A stretch of DNA of 64,000 nucleotides from Phycisphaerae bacterium (GCA_024102815.1 JAGFJJ010000069.1:202950-266949); one strand, 5' to 3'. Counted from the stretch's first letter, positions 9,316-18,147 are shown. A program made the numbers and translations. The notes: generated from the letters alone by a model not told the origin.

Positions 9316-9813
9316 ATGATGCCTACGTATGCACGACGCACTTTCGGAACGACGACGCGCGGTTACAACCGTTTCGGTGGCTACACCGGCACGGCGGGCA
9401 ACCGCACCACGAATCGGACCCGCACGACGGGGACGAGCCAGCCGACGACGGCCTACAAGAACGTCTGCAACACGTTCAACAACAAGATCAGCTCGTATCG
9501 CACGCTGATCAATCAGACGAAGGGTCCGGCCAAGTTCCCGCGTCCCACGCCCACCACGCTGAACAATTTCGCGAATTGGATCGAGAAGGGCGCCGTCGTG
9601 CAGACGTGCAGCCCGCAGCAGGTTGCCCGTTGGGCTCGCACCACGCGGGCGAACTTCAACCCGACGACGTCGTCGGTCACGGCCTGCAAGAACGTGCTGA
9701 CCAAGAAGTTCGGCAAGAACTGCATCAAGGCCGTCGCCCGGGCGAAGAACGGCGCCTTCATGGTCGCCACGGCCCAGACGAACAACGGCAAGGCTTTCCG
9801 TTTCCCCAAGTAG
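9316..9813 (+). CDS. Small, very basic Thr/Asn-rich protein of unknown function
   Basis: I do not recognise this 165-residue protein. Its first ~45 residues are low in complexity, rich in Thr, Arg, Gly and Asn (RTFGTTTRGYNRFGGY), with no signal peptide or membrane segment. The rest is ordered-looking, with repeated Lys-Asn pairs (YKNVCNTFNNK, CKNVLTKKFGKN) and four Cys that recur in similar VC/TC contexts, suggesting an internal duplication. Net charge is strongly positive, so binding to nucleic acid or another polyanion is plausible. GGAG lies 5 bases before the ATG at 9316 and 8 before the in-frame ATG at 9319. Codons are almost all C- or G-ending (AAG, AAC, ACG), as in highly expressed genes, and a strong terminator follows. 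Confidence 0.75.
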   Translation: MMPTYARRTFGTTTRGYNRFGGYTGTAGNRTTNRTRTTGTSQPTTAYKNVCNTFNNKISSYRTLINQTKGPAKFPRPTPTTLNNFANWIEKGAVVQTCSPQQVARWARTTRANFNPTTSSVTACKNVLTKKFGKNCIKAVARAKNGAFMVATAQTNNGKAFRFPK

Positions 9814-9871
9814 TTCAGGGACCATCCTCACACGCCCAAACTGGGGGGTCTGCGTGACGGATGGGGACACG

Positions 9872-9911
9872 AATGGGGCGGATCCATGAGGGATCCGCCC
9901 CATTTGTATTT
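9872..9911 (+). terminator. Strong intrinsic terminator
   Basis: The 14-base arm AATGGGGCGGATCC (9872-9885) pairs perfectly with GGATCCGCCCCATT (9891-9904) across a 5-base loop and is followed by the T-rich TGTATTT. It ends the transcript of the small basic protein gene. Because the convergent sirtuin gene ends at 9952, it may work in both directions. Confidence 0.85.
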
Positions 9912-9951
9912 GTGCCGCGGGATCGTTCGACCTCGCGAACGTACCGATCTT

Positions 9952-10698
9952 TCAGGCTTCGATCCTGTCCATCACGGCGCCAAGCGTGGCGCCGATTCCG
10001 TCACGAATGATCAACTCAGCGGAGCCGTCCAGGGGCGTTTCGGTGCGGTTGATGAGGACGAGCCTGGCACCTCGAGCGCAAGCGATCCGCGGCAGCGACG
10101 CGGCGGGCTCCACCACCAGCGACGATCCAATTGAAAGAAACAGATCGGCCTCCGCCGCGAGTCCGGCGGCCTCGGCCATGACGTCCGCCGGCATGGCTTG
10201 CCCGAACGAGATCGTCTTGGATTTCAGCGGGCCGCCGCAGTGGTCACAATCCGGCGCTTCTTCACCCGCCTCGTACCGGGCGATAACCACTTCCGGCGCC
10301 CACTCCTTGCCGCAGACGCAGCAGGCGACGACGCGATTCGTGCCGTGCAGCTCCAGCACGCGCCGGCTCCCGGCATCCTGGTGCAGGCCGTCGATGTTCT
10401 GCGTGATTACCGCGACGATGCGGCCGAGGTCCTCCAACCGAGCGATCGCGCGGTGGCCATCGTTGGGCCTGGCACCGCGGAACTCGGCGTACATCTCTTG
10501 GCGCATCTTCCAATACCGGACCCTTTCCGCCCGCGAGCGCATGAAGTCGTCGTAGTACACGGGTTGATGTTTGGACCATACGCCGCCGGGACTGCGGAAG
10601 TCCGAGATGCCGCTTTCCGTGCTCATGCCCGCGCCGGTGAACACGACGGCGTGGCGGGCGTCCCGCAGAAAGCCGGCAAGTTGTTCGATCGGATTCAA
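9952..10698 (-). CDS. cobB: Sir2-family NAD-dependent protein deacylase
   Basis: The protein has 248 residues and removes acyl groups from lysines using NAD. The NAD-binding GAGMSTESGISDFR, the TQNIDGLH motif, the catalytic His in ELHGTN, two zinc Cys pairs (CCVCGKEW and CDHCGG) and GSSLVVEPA are all present, so the enzyme looks complete. TTG at 10698 is my choice of start: GAGG lies 8 bases upstream, and it gives the usual sirtuin N-terminal length (NPIEQLAGFLRDARHAVVFTGAG). TTG at 10728 or GTG at 10716 are alternatives. The gene stands alone. By family it acts in the cytoplasm, often on acetyl-CoA synthetase; the ligase in this window is a conceivable target, but nothing here shows that. 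Confidence 0.92.
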   Translation of the reverse strand: MNPIEQLAGFLRDARHAVVFTGAGMSTESGISDFRSPGGVWSKHQPVYYDDFMRSRAERVRYWKMRQEMYAEFRGARPNDGHRAIARLEDLGRIVAVITQNIDGLHQDAGSRRVLELHGTNRVVACCVCGKEWAPEVVIARYEAGEEAPDCDHCGGPLKSKTISFGQAMPADVMAEAAGLAAEADLFLSIGSSLVVEPAASLPRIACARGARLVLINRTETPLDGSAELIIRDGIGATLGAVMDRIEA

Positions 10699-10767
10699 TG
10701 CATCGACCTCACGCACGATGGATGGCAACTCTCCGCCTCATGGGCTGGCCGCGTTGCTCTTTACCCC

Positions 10768-10773
10768 TATAAT
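10768..10773 (+). promoter_or_regulatory. Perfect -10 element
   Basis: TATAAT lies 55 bases before the ATG of the tiny membrane peptide at 10829. No good -35 box is seen at the right distance (the hexamer 17 bases upstream is poor), so only the -10 is claimed. Confidence 0.4.
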
Positions 10774-10828
10774 GTCCTTAAGCGTTGCAACGCCAAACGG
10801 ATTGATCGATTCCACGAGGTGCTTCGGA

Positions 10829-10900
10829 ATGGAAAATGTTCTCCTGATCGCCCTCTTCGGCCTGGCGCTCTTCTTTATCTTCAAGCGAGGCGGCGGCTGA
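10829..10900 (+). CDS. Possible 23-residue single-span membrane peptide
   Basis: Reads MENVLLIALFGLALFFIFKRGGG. It is one hydrophobic helix with an N-terminal acidic residue and a C-terminal Lys-Arg, giving N-out/C-in topology by the positive-inside rule. GAGG lies 10 bases upstream and a perfect TATAAT 55 bases upstream. It sits alone between the sirtuin and asparaginase genes, both on the other strand, in 270 bases that otherwise have no gene. Small membrane peptides of this size often tune larger membrane proteins; no partner is evident. It may be fortuitous. Confidence 0.45.
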   Translation: MENVLLIALFGLALFFIFKRGGG

Positions 10901-10967
10901 GGCACCAAAGGCTGCTAGGCGTGCCCTGGCAACGAAAGTGGACGGCGCCGACCGCATTGCAAGCTCA

Positions 10968-12041
10968 TCATTTCGTCCGCTCGTAAAGATACCCGGCTTC
11001 CTCCAGCCGCGCGCGTCCCCCTTCGAACACCGCACATTGCCCCCCGGACCAGATCGAGGCCGAACCGAATCGACCGTCCTTCGCCACGGCGTAGAACTTC
11101 ACGTCGAAGTTCGGGCGCCCCTGGGAATCCAGCAGCCGTTTCTCCGTGGTCGTTGCCACGATGCGCTTGAGCGCCGATCGGCATGCCTCGGCCGGGCTCA
11201 TTCCGTGACGCATTCCCTCGACGACGGTGTGTGCTCCGCAGATCTTGATGACCGCTTCGCCGCGTCCCGTCGCGCCGGCCGCGCCGACTTCGTTGTCCAC
11301 GTACAGCCCGGCTCCGATGATGGGGGAGTCGCCCACGCGTCCCGGGATCTTGAATGCGAGCCCGCTCGTCGTGGTCACGCCGCCGAGATCTCCCCCCGGC
11401 GTGACGGCACAGCAGTTGATCGTCCCGTAATGGCGCTTGGCATGCTCGATGGGCGCCGCGCCCTGGCGACTGTCCGCCGGCGGCAGCCAGTCGTCCTCGT
11501 TCGAGAGGCCTTCTTTCCATTCCAGCCAGAGCTTCCTCGCGCGATCGGTGAGCAGATTCGTTTCCTCGAAGCCGTGTGCCCGGGCGAAACGCAACGCTCC
11601 CTCGCCCACGAGCAGGACGTGGTCGGTGCGCTCCATGACCACGCGCGCGACGCGGGAGGGGTAGACGATATTGTGCAGCGCCGCGACCGCCCCCGCCCGG
11701 CAGGTCGGGCCGTGCATCACGCTGGAGTCCAGCTCGACCACGCCGTCTTCGTTGGGCAGACCGCCGAGCCCCACGGTGATGTCGTCCGGATCTTCCTCGA
11801 CGAGGTTCACGCCGGCGATCACGGCATCCAGCGGGTCTGCGTTCTTGAGAATCATCTGCGCGGCGCGGTCGACGGCGCGGATGCCGTTTGCGCTGGCGAT
11901 CACGACCGGGCCCCCGGTCCCGCGGGCGGGTTTGATTCCCTGGACTCTTGTCTGTCCGTGGGACTTGGCCGCCAGGGTTCCCGTCGCAATTGCGGCAGCC
12001 GCTGCCCGCCCGAGGAACTCACGCCGATCAATCCGGTTCAT
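10968..12041 (-). CDS. Tat-exported glycosylasparaginase (Ntn hydrolase)
   Basis: The 357-residue protein begins with a twin-arginine signal, DRREFLGRAAAAAIATGTLAA. The rest is the glycosylasparaginase/isoaspartyl peptidase fold: EEDPDDITVGLGGLPNEDG, the autoproteolysis site HYGTINC with Thr207 as the predicted new N-terminal nucleophile, GGVTTTSGLAFK, and GRVGDSPIIGAGLYVDN. Family members split the N-glycan-Asn bond or hydrolyse beta-aspartyl bonds. Autocleavage between Gly206 and Thr207 into alpha and beta chains is expected. Export to the periplasm suggests use on external glycopeptides, in line with polymer-degrading planctomycetes. The gene stands alone. The start is supported by GTGGGG about 10 bases upstream. 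Confidence 0.9.
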   Translation of the reverse strand: MNRIDRREFLGRAAAAAIATGTLAAKSHGQTRVQGIKPARGTGGPVVIASANGIRAVDRAAQMILKNADPLDAVIAGVNLVEEDPDDITVGLGGLPNEDGVVELDSSVMHGPTCRAGAVAALHNIVYPSRVARVVMERTDHVLLVGEGALRFARAHGFEETNLLTDRARKLWLEWKEGLSNEDDWLPPADSRQGAAPIEHAKRHYGTINCCAVTPGGDLGGVTTTSGLAFKIPGRVGDSPIIGAGLYVDNEVGAAGATGRGEAVIKICGAHTVVEGMRHGMSPAEACRSALKRIVATTTEKRLLDSQGRPNFDVKFYAVAKDGRFGSASIWSGGQCAVFEGGRARLEEAGYLYERTK

Positions 12042-12334
12042 GGGAAGGGCCCCACAGGGTATTATGTAGCGAACTCGGGCGCAAGCTGCCGATAAGCTCG
12101 CTGCGTTGACAATTTGCGTACCCGATGCCGCCGGGTCCGGGGTTATTACAATTTTGTATCCGATCTTCTACTGGGCGCCCATCGTAGTCGATCCTAGAAC
12201 CCTGGTGCATCGAGCGCTGTCGGCCGCGGTGACGAAGTCAGCCGCCGCGGAGGAAAAAGCAGCTCGCCCGCAATCAGGACAGCGGCGCGGAGACTGCCCC
12301 GACAGCGGCGACCACGGAAGGAGCTAGGCAGGCC

Positions 12335-13054
12335 ATGCATCCGCTTGCGTTCATCATGTTCGACCCGATGTATTTCATCATCGTCGGCCCGGCCATCCTG
12401 TTGGCCATGTGGGCCCAAGCGGCGGTGAGTTCCGCATTTGCCAAGGGGAAGCGTCGCGCGGCGCGGAGCGGTTTAAGCGGGGCCGAGACCGCCCAGCGGA
12501 TCCTGAACTACTACGGGATCAGCGATGTCGCCGTGGAGCCCATCCGGACGCAACTCGGCGACCATTACGATCCAAAGCATAAGGTGCTGCGACTGAGCCC
12601 GGATGTGTATCACGGGCGGTCGCTGGCGGCGCTCGGCGTGGCTGCGCACGAAGTCGGACATGCCATTCAACACGCCAGCGGTTACGCTCCGCTGACGATG
12701 CGCAACCTGATCGTGCCGCTCGCCTCTACGGGCAGCCAATTGTCGTTCCTGCTGATCATTGGCGGGCTGATCTTGTCGTACATGCAGATCGGGCTGGGCA
12801 TGCCCGTGGCCTTGGCGGGCCTGATCCTATTCGGAGCGGTCGTGCTCTTTCAGATCGTGAACCTGCCGGTGGAGTTCAACGCGTCCAGCCGCGCCCGCGC
12901 GATCCTGCTCGATAACAACATGATCACGCGTGAAGAGGATGTGGTGGTTGGCAAGGTACTCAACGCGGCCGCCATGACCTACGTGGCCGCCACGATCACG
13001 GCGCTGGCGCAGATGATCTACTTCGCCATGCTGGTCTTCGGCCGCCGGAACTGA
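12335..13054 (+). CDS. YugP-type membrane zinc metallopeptidase
   Basis: The 239-residue membrane protein has an N-terminal membrane helix (residues ~9-30), then a soluble segment with AQRILNYYGI, then the zinc motif AAHEVGHAIQHA, and further helices (~135-175 and ~215-235). This order matches the neutral zinc metallopeptidase family of B. subtilis YugP (DUF2268/peptidase_Mx clan). FNASSRA near residue 188 is the usual third-ligand region. GGAAGGAG precedes the ATG. The family's role is unclear, probably turnover of membrane or envelope proteins. It converges with mtaB across 16 bases. Confidence 0.88.
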   Translation: MHPLAFIMFDPMYFIIVGPAILLAMWAQAAVSSAFAKGKRRAARSGLSGAETAQRILNYYGISDVAVEPIRTQLGDHYDPKHKVLRLSPDVYHGRSLAALGVAAHEVGHAIQHASGYAPLTMRNLIVPLASTGSQLSFLLIIGGLILSYMQIGLGMPVALAGLILFGAVVLFQIVNLPVEFNASSRARAILLDNNMITREEDVVVGKVLNAAAMTYVAATITALAQMIYFAMLVFGRRN

Positions 13055-13070
13055 TCGCGAGGCGAGCGCG

Positions 13071-14675
13071 TTATCCGACGTGGATGCTCAGGTGGGTTGC
13101 GCGTTCGATGTCCGGGGGGCGGTCGGGCCTGGAAGTCACAACCGTTCCATGCGTTCGCGTCGGTGTCGCGCGTTGGATCCGTACGCGAACCAGGTTGCCG
13201 GGAATTGCCCTTCCGGACGGGAAGTGGACGCGGAAGTAGCGATCGGTCCGGCCTTGGGCCAGCACCTCGGAATTCACAGGCGCGGGACGGACTGAGGAGT
13301 GCCCCGGCGGTCCTTCGTCGCCATCGCCCGCCGTCGATTCAACAATCACGCGCTCCACGGATCCCACCGCCTGTTGCCGGAACGTCAGCGACAGCTCGCG
13401 TTCCAGCTCCGCCAACCGATTCATCCGCTCCCGCACGACATCGGACCGAATAAACTGTCGCTGCCAGCGCGCGGCCGCGGTTCCTGCGCGTGGGCTGAAG
13501 GGAAAGGCGTGGATCTTGATGAACCCGGCAAATCGCGCGGTTTCGAGCGTCTTTGCAAAGTCGCCTTCGCTTTCTCCAGGGAATCCCACGATCACGTCCG
13601 TGGAGATTGCAGGCCGTTGGAGCTTTGTCCGAACCCGCTCGACCATCTCGTGGAAGTTTTCCCGGTCATACTGGCGGTTCATTCGCCGAAGCACGTCTTC
13701 GCTGCCGGATTGCAGCGGCAGATGCAGGTGGGGGACGCAATTCTCGTGACGGCGGAGAACGTCGAGGAGGGCGTGGCCGACGTCGCCGGGCTCCAAGCTC
13801 GAAAGCCGCAGCCGCGCAAGTCCTTCGACCTGAGCGAGGGCATCGACGAGTTCGGCCAGGGGTGCGTCATGGCGGTGAATGCGGCGCCGCAGGGCCGTCT
13901 CCCGCCCGTAGGCGCCGAGGAAAATGCCGGTCAGGACGATTTCGCGATGACCCGCGGCGACCAGTTGCCGCGCCTCGGCTACGGCATCATGAACTGACTT
14001 GGAGCGCAAGTCCGGGCGCAACCGGGGAATGATGCAGTAGGTGCAATGCGCGTCGCAGCCGTCCTGGATTTTGAGGAAGGCGCGCTGGTGCCGATCGAAA
14101 CGGCGGATCAATCCGATCGGGGTGCCCGCCTTGACACCCTCATCTTCGAGCGGAATAATCGGAAGTGGATGTATCGGCGGAGCTTGCCGCAATCGTCGGT
14201 CGTGGGTCGCCGGACCGGGCGTCGCCAAGCCTGATGTGGTCCTCGTTCCAATTGCCTGCCCAGGTATGTTATCCCCGGCGTCATGCGCGACGTGATTGTT
14301 CTCCGAAGACGGCGTGCCGGAGCTTACCGGCGGACGCGCTTCCAACAGCAGGCAAAGGCTCTTCCGAAGATCGGTTCCGTGCCCCCAGACGGCGTCGACG
14401 CCGTCGATACGGCGAAAGCGATCCGCGTCGGCCGAGGCGCCGCAGCCAAAGACGACGATTTGCTCGGCCGGTCCACCCAGGAGGCGTCGAACCTCCTGCC
14501 CGCTGCGGCGCAGCGCGTTCGTGGTGACTGCACAGGTGTTCACGACGGCGATGGAAGCCTGCTCGCCTTGGAGAGCGGGCTTGCCCCCGAGCGACTCGAG
14601 GATCTCGCGAACCTGTTGCGACTCGTACTGATTAACTTTACAGCCGAGTGTGCTCACCCGATACTTCCAGCCCAT
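13071..14675 (-). CDS. mtaB: tRNA threonylcarbamoyladenosine methylthiotransferase MtaB
   Basis: This radical-SAM enzyme adds a methylthio group to t6A37 of tRNAs reading ANN codons. The N-terminal UPF0004 domain carries STLGCKVNQYE, NTCAVT and GCGA (the three Cys of the second Fe-S cluster). The radical-SAM site is GCDAHCTYC from Cys207, followed by REIVLTGIFLGAYG and HLHLPLQSGSEDVLRRMNR. A TRAM-like C-terminal part follows. The protein has 534 residues, clearly longer than typical MtaB (about 430). The extra length includes a Pro/Gly/Thr-rich insert of ~55-60 residues between the two iron-sulfur regions (around residues 125-190), with no recognisable domain. ATG at 14675 precedes the conserved start GWKYRVSTLGC. 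The gene is divergent from the pil operon. Confidence 0.92.
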   Translation of the reverse strand: MGWKYRVSTLGCKVNQYESQQVREILESLGGKPALQGEQASIAVVNTCAVTTNALRRSGQEVRRLLGGPAEQIVVFGCGASADADRFRRIDGVDAVWGHGTDLRKSLCLLLEARPPVSSGTPSSENNHVAHDAGDNIPGQAIGTRTTSGLATPGPATHDRRLRQAPPIHPLPIIPLEDEGVKAGTPIGLIRRFDRHQRAFLKIQDGCDAHCTYCIIPRLRPDLRSKSVHDAVAEARQLVAAGHREIVLTGIFLGAYGRETALRRRIHRHDAPLAELVDALAQVEGLARLRLSSLEPGDVGHALLDVLRRHENCVPHLHLPLQSGSEDVLRRMNRQYDRENFHEMVERVRTKLQRPAISTDVIVGFPGESEGDFAKTLETARFAGFIKIHAFPFSPRAGTAAARWQRQFIRSDVVRERMNRLAELERELSLTFRQQAVGSVERVIVESTAGDGDEGPPGHSSVRPAPVNSEVLAQGRTDRYFRVHFPSGRAIPGNLVRVRIQRATPTRTHGTVVTSRPDRPPDIERATHLSIHVG

Positions 14676-14794
14676 GATGCCCAGCCTATCCGACGGACTC
14701 GGATGGGGAAAGTCGCTTGGCGGTCGTCGGGCGACGAATGCTGGCCCGCAACCCGCCGGACAGAGCGCACGGCGGAACACTGGAGTTCTCGAGC

Positions 14795-16810
14795 ATGGCT
14801 ACTCCCCAAACCGCATGGGGCATTGATCTGGGACGCGCCGCCCTCAAGGCCGTCAAGCTGCGACTCGGGACCGACGGCGCCGTCGAGGTCGTCGCGGCCG
14901 ACCTGATCGAACACGCCCAGATCCTGACGCAGCCTGACGCCGATCGAACGGAGCTGATCAGCAGCGCTCTGGAGAAGTTCCTTTCGCGCAATGACATCTC
15001 CAAGGATCGGGTGGTCGTCAGCGTTGCCGGACAAAACACCCTCGCCCGATTCACGAAGTTGCCGCCGGTCGCACCGAAGCGAATCCCGGACATCGTCCGT
15101 TACGAGGCGGACCAACAGATTCCATTCGATATGGACGAGGTCATCTGGGACTATCAGACCTTCCAGGCCGAGGGTCTGCCTGACATCGAAGTCGGCATCT
15201 TTGCCATGAAGCGCGAGCTGCTTCGGGAGCATCTGCTTTACTTTGAGCAGGCCGCCATCGAGCCCGTCGCCGTTCAGACCACGCCCCTGGCCGTGTACAA
15301 CACCGGGTTCTATTCGGAGCTGATCTCGGAGCAGACGACCATTCTCCTCGACGTCGGCGCCGAGAATACCGACCTGGTGATCGCCACGCGCAATGGGCTG
15401 TGGACGCGAACCATCGCCATCGGCGGCAACCGTTTCACCGAAGCCCTGGTCAAGGCGTTCAAGCTTTCCTTCGGCAAAGCCGAGGCCTTGAAGCGCTCCG
15501 CGGACACCAGCAAGTATCGGCGTCAGATCTTCCAGGCCATGCGGCCCGTATTCTCCGACCTTGTGCAGGAACTCCAGCGTTCCATCGGCTTCTATTCATC
15601 GACGCACCGCGACGCCGAGATTGACCGCGTGATCGGTCTGGGCGCCGGGTTCCAGCTCTCGGGATTGAACAAGTACATCACGCAGAACCTGGGGATCGAG
15701 ACCGAAGTTCCCAAGAGCTTCGCGAAACTGAGCGTGCCCGCTCCGATTCCGGCGATGGAGTTTCAGCCGGCGTTTGCCGCGGCTATCGGCCTCGCGTTGC
15801 AGGGAATCGACCAAGCCCGCGTGACCAGCAATCTTTTGCCCGTCGAGATCGCCAAGCAGATTGTGTGGCGCAAGAAAAAGCCCACCTTCGCGGCAGCGGC
15901 GGCTTGTCTGGTTCTGGCCGGCGGGATCGTCTGGTTCCGCCAGACTTCGGATATGCGGGCGCTGGCATCGGGGGCGCGGGAGGCCGAGCAAGTTCGCGTG
16001 GCGGGCGTCGACGACGCCGTCAACGTCATCAACAACGGCCCGCCGCCGAGTCTTGGGGATCGCGCCAAGGCCGCCGAAGTCAACCAGGCCGGAGACATCC
16101 TCCGCAAGGAACTCAGCGACCTGCGCGGACAGGGCGTCAGCGAGCGCAGCACCACGGAGACCCTGGTCCAGCTTCAGGAAAACAAGGTTCTTATTCCGCG
16201 CATCATGGAAGTCGTACACCAGTCCCTTCCCCAGCCGGACCCGGTACTGGCATCGGCGGATACCGGTCCGGAGCTCGCGGAGAAGATCAAGGAAGGGGGG
16301 CCGCCTCGGTCCCAGCGGCGCATCGTGCGGATTCAGTCGATGGATATCCAGTATACGTCGGACATCCACCTGCTGATCTGGCCCAATCTTGTCGAGGCAC
16401 CGCCGCCGCTCCTTCCGCAAGAGGAGATCAAGCCGGGCATGTGGTTGCGTATCACCTGCCGAACGCCCAATGCCGGCGGTGCCGCGTTTATCAATGAGAA
16501 TTTCATCAAACCGTTACGCGAGAACGGCCGGAAGCCCGGGCAAGGCTTCTATTTCGACCGCATCAACCTGGTCGACGGACGCAAGCTCGAGGCGGAGCTG
16601 GAGGCGCCTGCCAGCCCCTTCGGTCGTCCGGGCTCCCGCGGGGTGGATGAGACCTTGAAGTACGATCCGGTTACGAACGAGCTTTGGACGGACGATTGGG
16701 AATTCAGCATCAATGCGGACGTGGTCCTTTCGGATATTCCCGAAGAGTTCCTCGAGGTGGCGGAATCTCCGGAAGGGGAACCGGGAAGTGAGGGCACCGA
16801 GGGCGGTTGA
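14795..16810 (+). CDS. pilM: PilM-like actin-fold protein fused to a PilN-like segment
   Basis: The protein has 671 residues. Residues 1-340 are a PilM/FtsA-like ATPase: GIDLGRAALKAVKL, the PPVAPKRIPDIVRYEADQQIPF region, TTILLDVGAENTDLVI and IGLGAGFQLSGL. Residues 346-349 (NLLP) just before a membrane helix at ~366-383 look like the INLLP motif by which PilN docks in the PilM groove. The long part after the helix is predicted periplasmic and ends in an acidic Glu/Gly tail. PilM is normally soluble, about 350 residues, with PilN separate, so this appears to be a fusion. GGAG lies 9 bases before the ATG at 14795. It is the first gene of a long operon ending in a secretin, in the order of pilMNOPQ, and probably forms the inner-membrane platform of a pilus or secretion machine. 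Confidence 0.85.
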   Translation: MATPQTAWGIDLGRAALKAVKLRLGTDGAVEVVAADLIEHAQILTQPDADRTELISSALEKFLSRNDISKDRVVVSVAGQNTLARFTKLPPVAPKRIPDIVRYEADQQIPFDMDEVIWDYQTFQAEGLPDIEVGIFAMKRELLREHLLYFEQAAIEPVAVQTTPLAVYNTGFYSELISEQTTILLDVGAENTDLVIATRNGLWTRTIAIGGNRFTEALVKAFKLSFGKAEALKRSADTSKYRRQIFQAMRPVFSDLVQELQRSIGFYSSTHRDAEIDRVIGLGAGFQLSGLNKYITQNLGIETEVPKSFAKLSVPAPIPAMEFQPAFAAAIGLALQGIDQARVTSNLLPVEIAKQIVWRKKKPTFAAAAACLVLAGGIVWFRQTSDMRALASGAREAEQVRVAGVDDAVNVINNGPPPSLGDRAKAAEVNQAGDILRKELSDLRGQGVSERSTTETLVQLQENKVLIPRIMEVVHQSLPQPDPVLASADTGPELAEKIKEGGPPRSQRRIVRIQSMDIQYTSDIHLLIWPNLVEAPPPLLPQEEIKPGMWLRITCRTPNAGGAAFINENFIKPLRENGRKPGQGFYFDRINLVDGRKLEAELEAPASPFGRPGSRGVDETLKYDPVTNELWTDDWEFSINADVVLSDIPEEFLEVAESPEGEPGSEGTEGG

Positions 16811-16866
16811 TCGTCGCGGCCCAGCCGAACGGCGATTTCTCCGGGGACCGCACGGGAGCATATTGA

Positions 16867-18147
16867 ATGGACTTCCTCAAGCGACATGCTTTTTACATCG
16901 CCTCTATCGGCCTGGCACTGCTGGGCATCGCCTTGCTTGTGACCGGAGTCCAGGCCATGGGTCGGGTGCCCAAGGAGATGGACAAGGCGCGCAGCCTCTA
17001 CAGCAGCCTCAACCAGTTGAGCGGGTCGGCTGTGAACGACCGCGTGATCCGCGCCGAAGAGGAACGCATCGCCGCGGCCCGTGCCGACTACGACGCCGTA
17101 CTCGCCAAGGCCAATACGCTGTATGGCTGGGAGCCGCTGGTCGAAGGCGTCTTTCCGACCGGGACGGATGAGCAGCGGCGCAAGTTCCGCCGTGAATACA
17201 ACAAGGCCATGCGTGCCCTGCTCGATACGGAGAAGCTCCGCTGGGGGCAACCGGCCGACCAGGCTGCCATCGACCTCATGAAGGATCGGATTGAGGATGA
17301 GCTCTACCGCGAGCAGTTCGGGAAAGAGGGGGAGGGGGCGGCGCGACCGCCTCGGCCAGTCACCGGGCCGGAAAAGACGCCGGCCGGCATCCTGACGTAC
17401 GCCGGAGCCAGGCTCGACGCCGCCGCCCGGGCGAATATGGCGGCCGCCCAGCGGATCTATCTCTATGCCACGCCCATCGACGCGCCGGCCACGCGGGAAT
17501 ACAAGCCCGTTCCCAGTCTCGACTTCTACGGCACGATGACCGAAACGGGCACCGTCGATGCACCATTTCCGGAAGATTGCTGGCATGCCCAGATCGCCTA
17601 CTGGGTTCAAAAGGATGTCATCCAGGCCATCGAAGCCACCAACAACGAAGTGGCCGATGAGCTCAAGGCGAACGAGACGCCCCGCTGGGTGGGAACGATG
17701 GCCGTCAAGGACATCATTTCGATCCGGGTCTTTACCGGATACATCGAACCGGAAGAGGAGTCCTCGATCATCGGTGCGGCGCCGGGTGGGCGCGATCCGG
17801 CCCTGCCGCCCGCCACCTCCGCCAACGTCTTCACGCACAACGCGAACAGCCCCCTTTACGAGGTGAAGCAGTTCACCCTCAAGCTGGTGATGGACCAGCG
17901 GGAAATCAGCCGCTTTGTTGAAAAGCTCTGTGCCAACAGCTTCTACACACTGCTTCGTGTTTCTTATGTCGCCGAGCCGGTGAATCGCAACATGATGGGC
18001 AAGATCTACGGTTCCGGTCCGGTTGTCAGTGTCGTCATGGATTTCGATGTGGTGATGCTGGGCGACGTCTTCCGCCCGCTCATGCCGCCGATCGTTTGCG
18101 ACAATTACGGGATTTCGTGCCCGGCGCCCCCGGAGGAAGAACCATAG
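16867..18147 (+). CDS. Bitopic membrane protein at the PilO position
   Basis: I do not recognise this 426-residue protein by sequence. It has a short cytoplasmic start (MDFLKRHAF), one membrane helix at about residues 8-30, a charged helical stretch to ~150 that could be a coiled coil, then a mixed alpha/beta periplasmic part ending in Pro/Glu. This topology (short N tail, one helix, coiled coil, C-terminal domain) is that of PilO/GspM-type proteins, and its place between the PilM-like gene and the secretin agrees. The C-terminal half holds FTLKLVMDQREISRFVEKL, which resembles the ferredoxin-like strand-helix pattern of such proteins; this is a structural guess. GGGAG lies 8 bases before the ATG. 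It lies 56 bases after pilM. Confidence 0.75.
   Translation: MDFLKRHAFYIASIGLALLGIALLVTGVQAMGRVPKEMDKARSLYSSLNQLSGSAVNDRVIRAEEERIAAARADYDAVLAKANTLYGWEPLVEGVFPTGTDEQRRKFRREYNKAMRALLDTEKLRWGQPADQAAIDLMKDRIEDELYREQFGKEGEGAARPPRPVTGPEKTPAGILTYAGARLDAAARANMAAAQRIYLYATPIDAPATREYKPVPSLDFYGTMTETGTVDAPFPEDCWHAQIAYWVQKDVIQAIEATNNEVADELKANETPRWVGTMAVKDIISIRVFTGYIEPEEESSIIGAAPGGRDPALPPATSANVFTHNANSPLYEVKQFTLKLVMDQREISRFVEKLCANSFYTLLRVSYVAEPVNRNMMGKIYGSGPVVSVVMDFDVVMLGDVFRPLMPPIVCDNYGISCPAPPEEEP

Noticed and set aside
12106-12111. TTGACA upstream of the YugP-like gene
   Set aside because: No acceptable -10 lies 15-19 bases downstream, and the gene is over 200 bases away.
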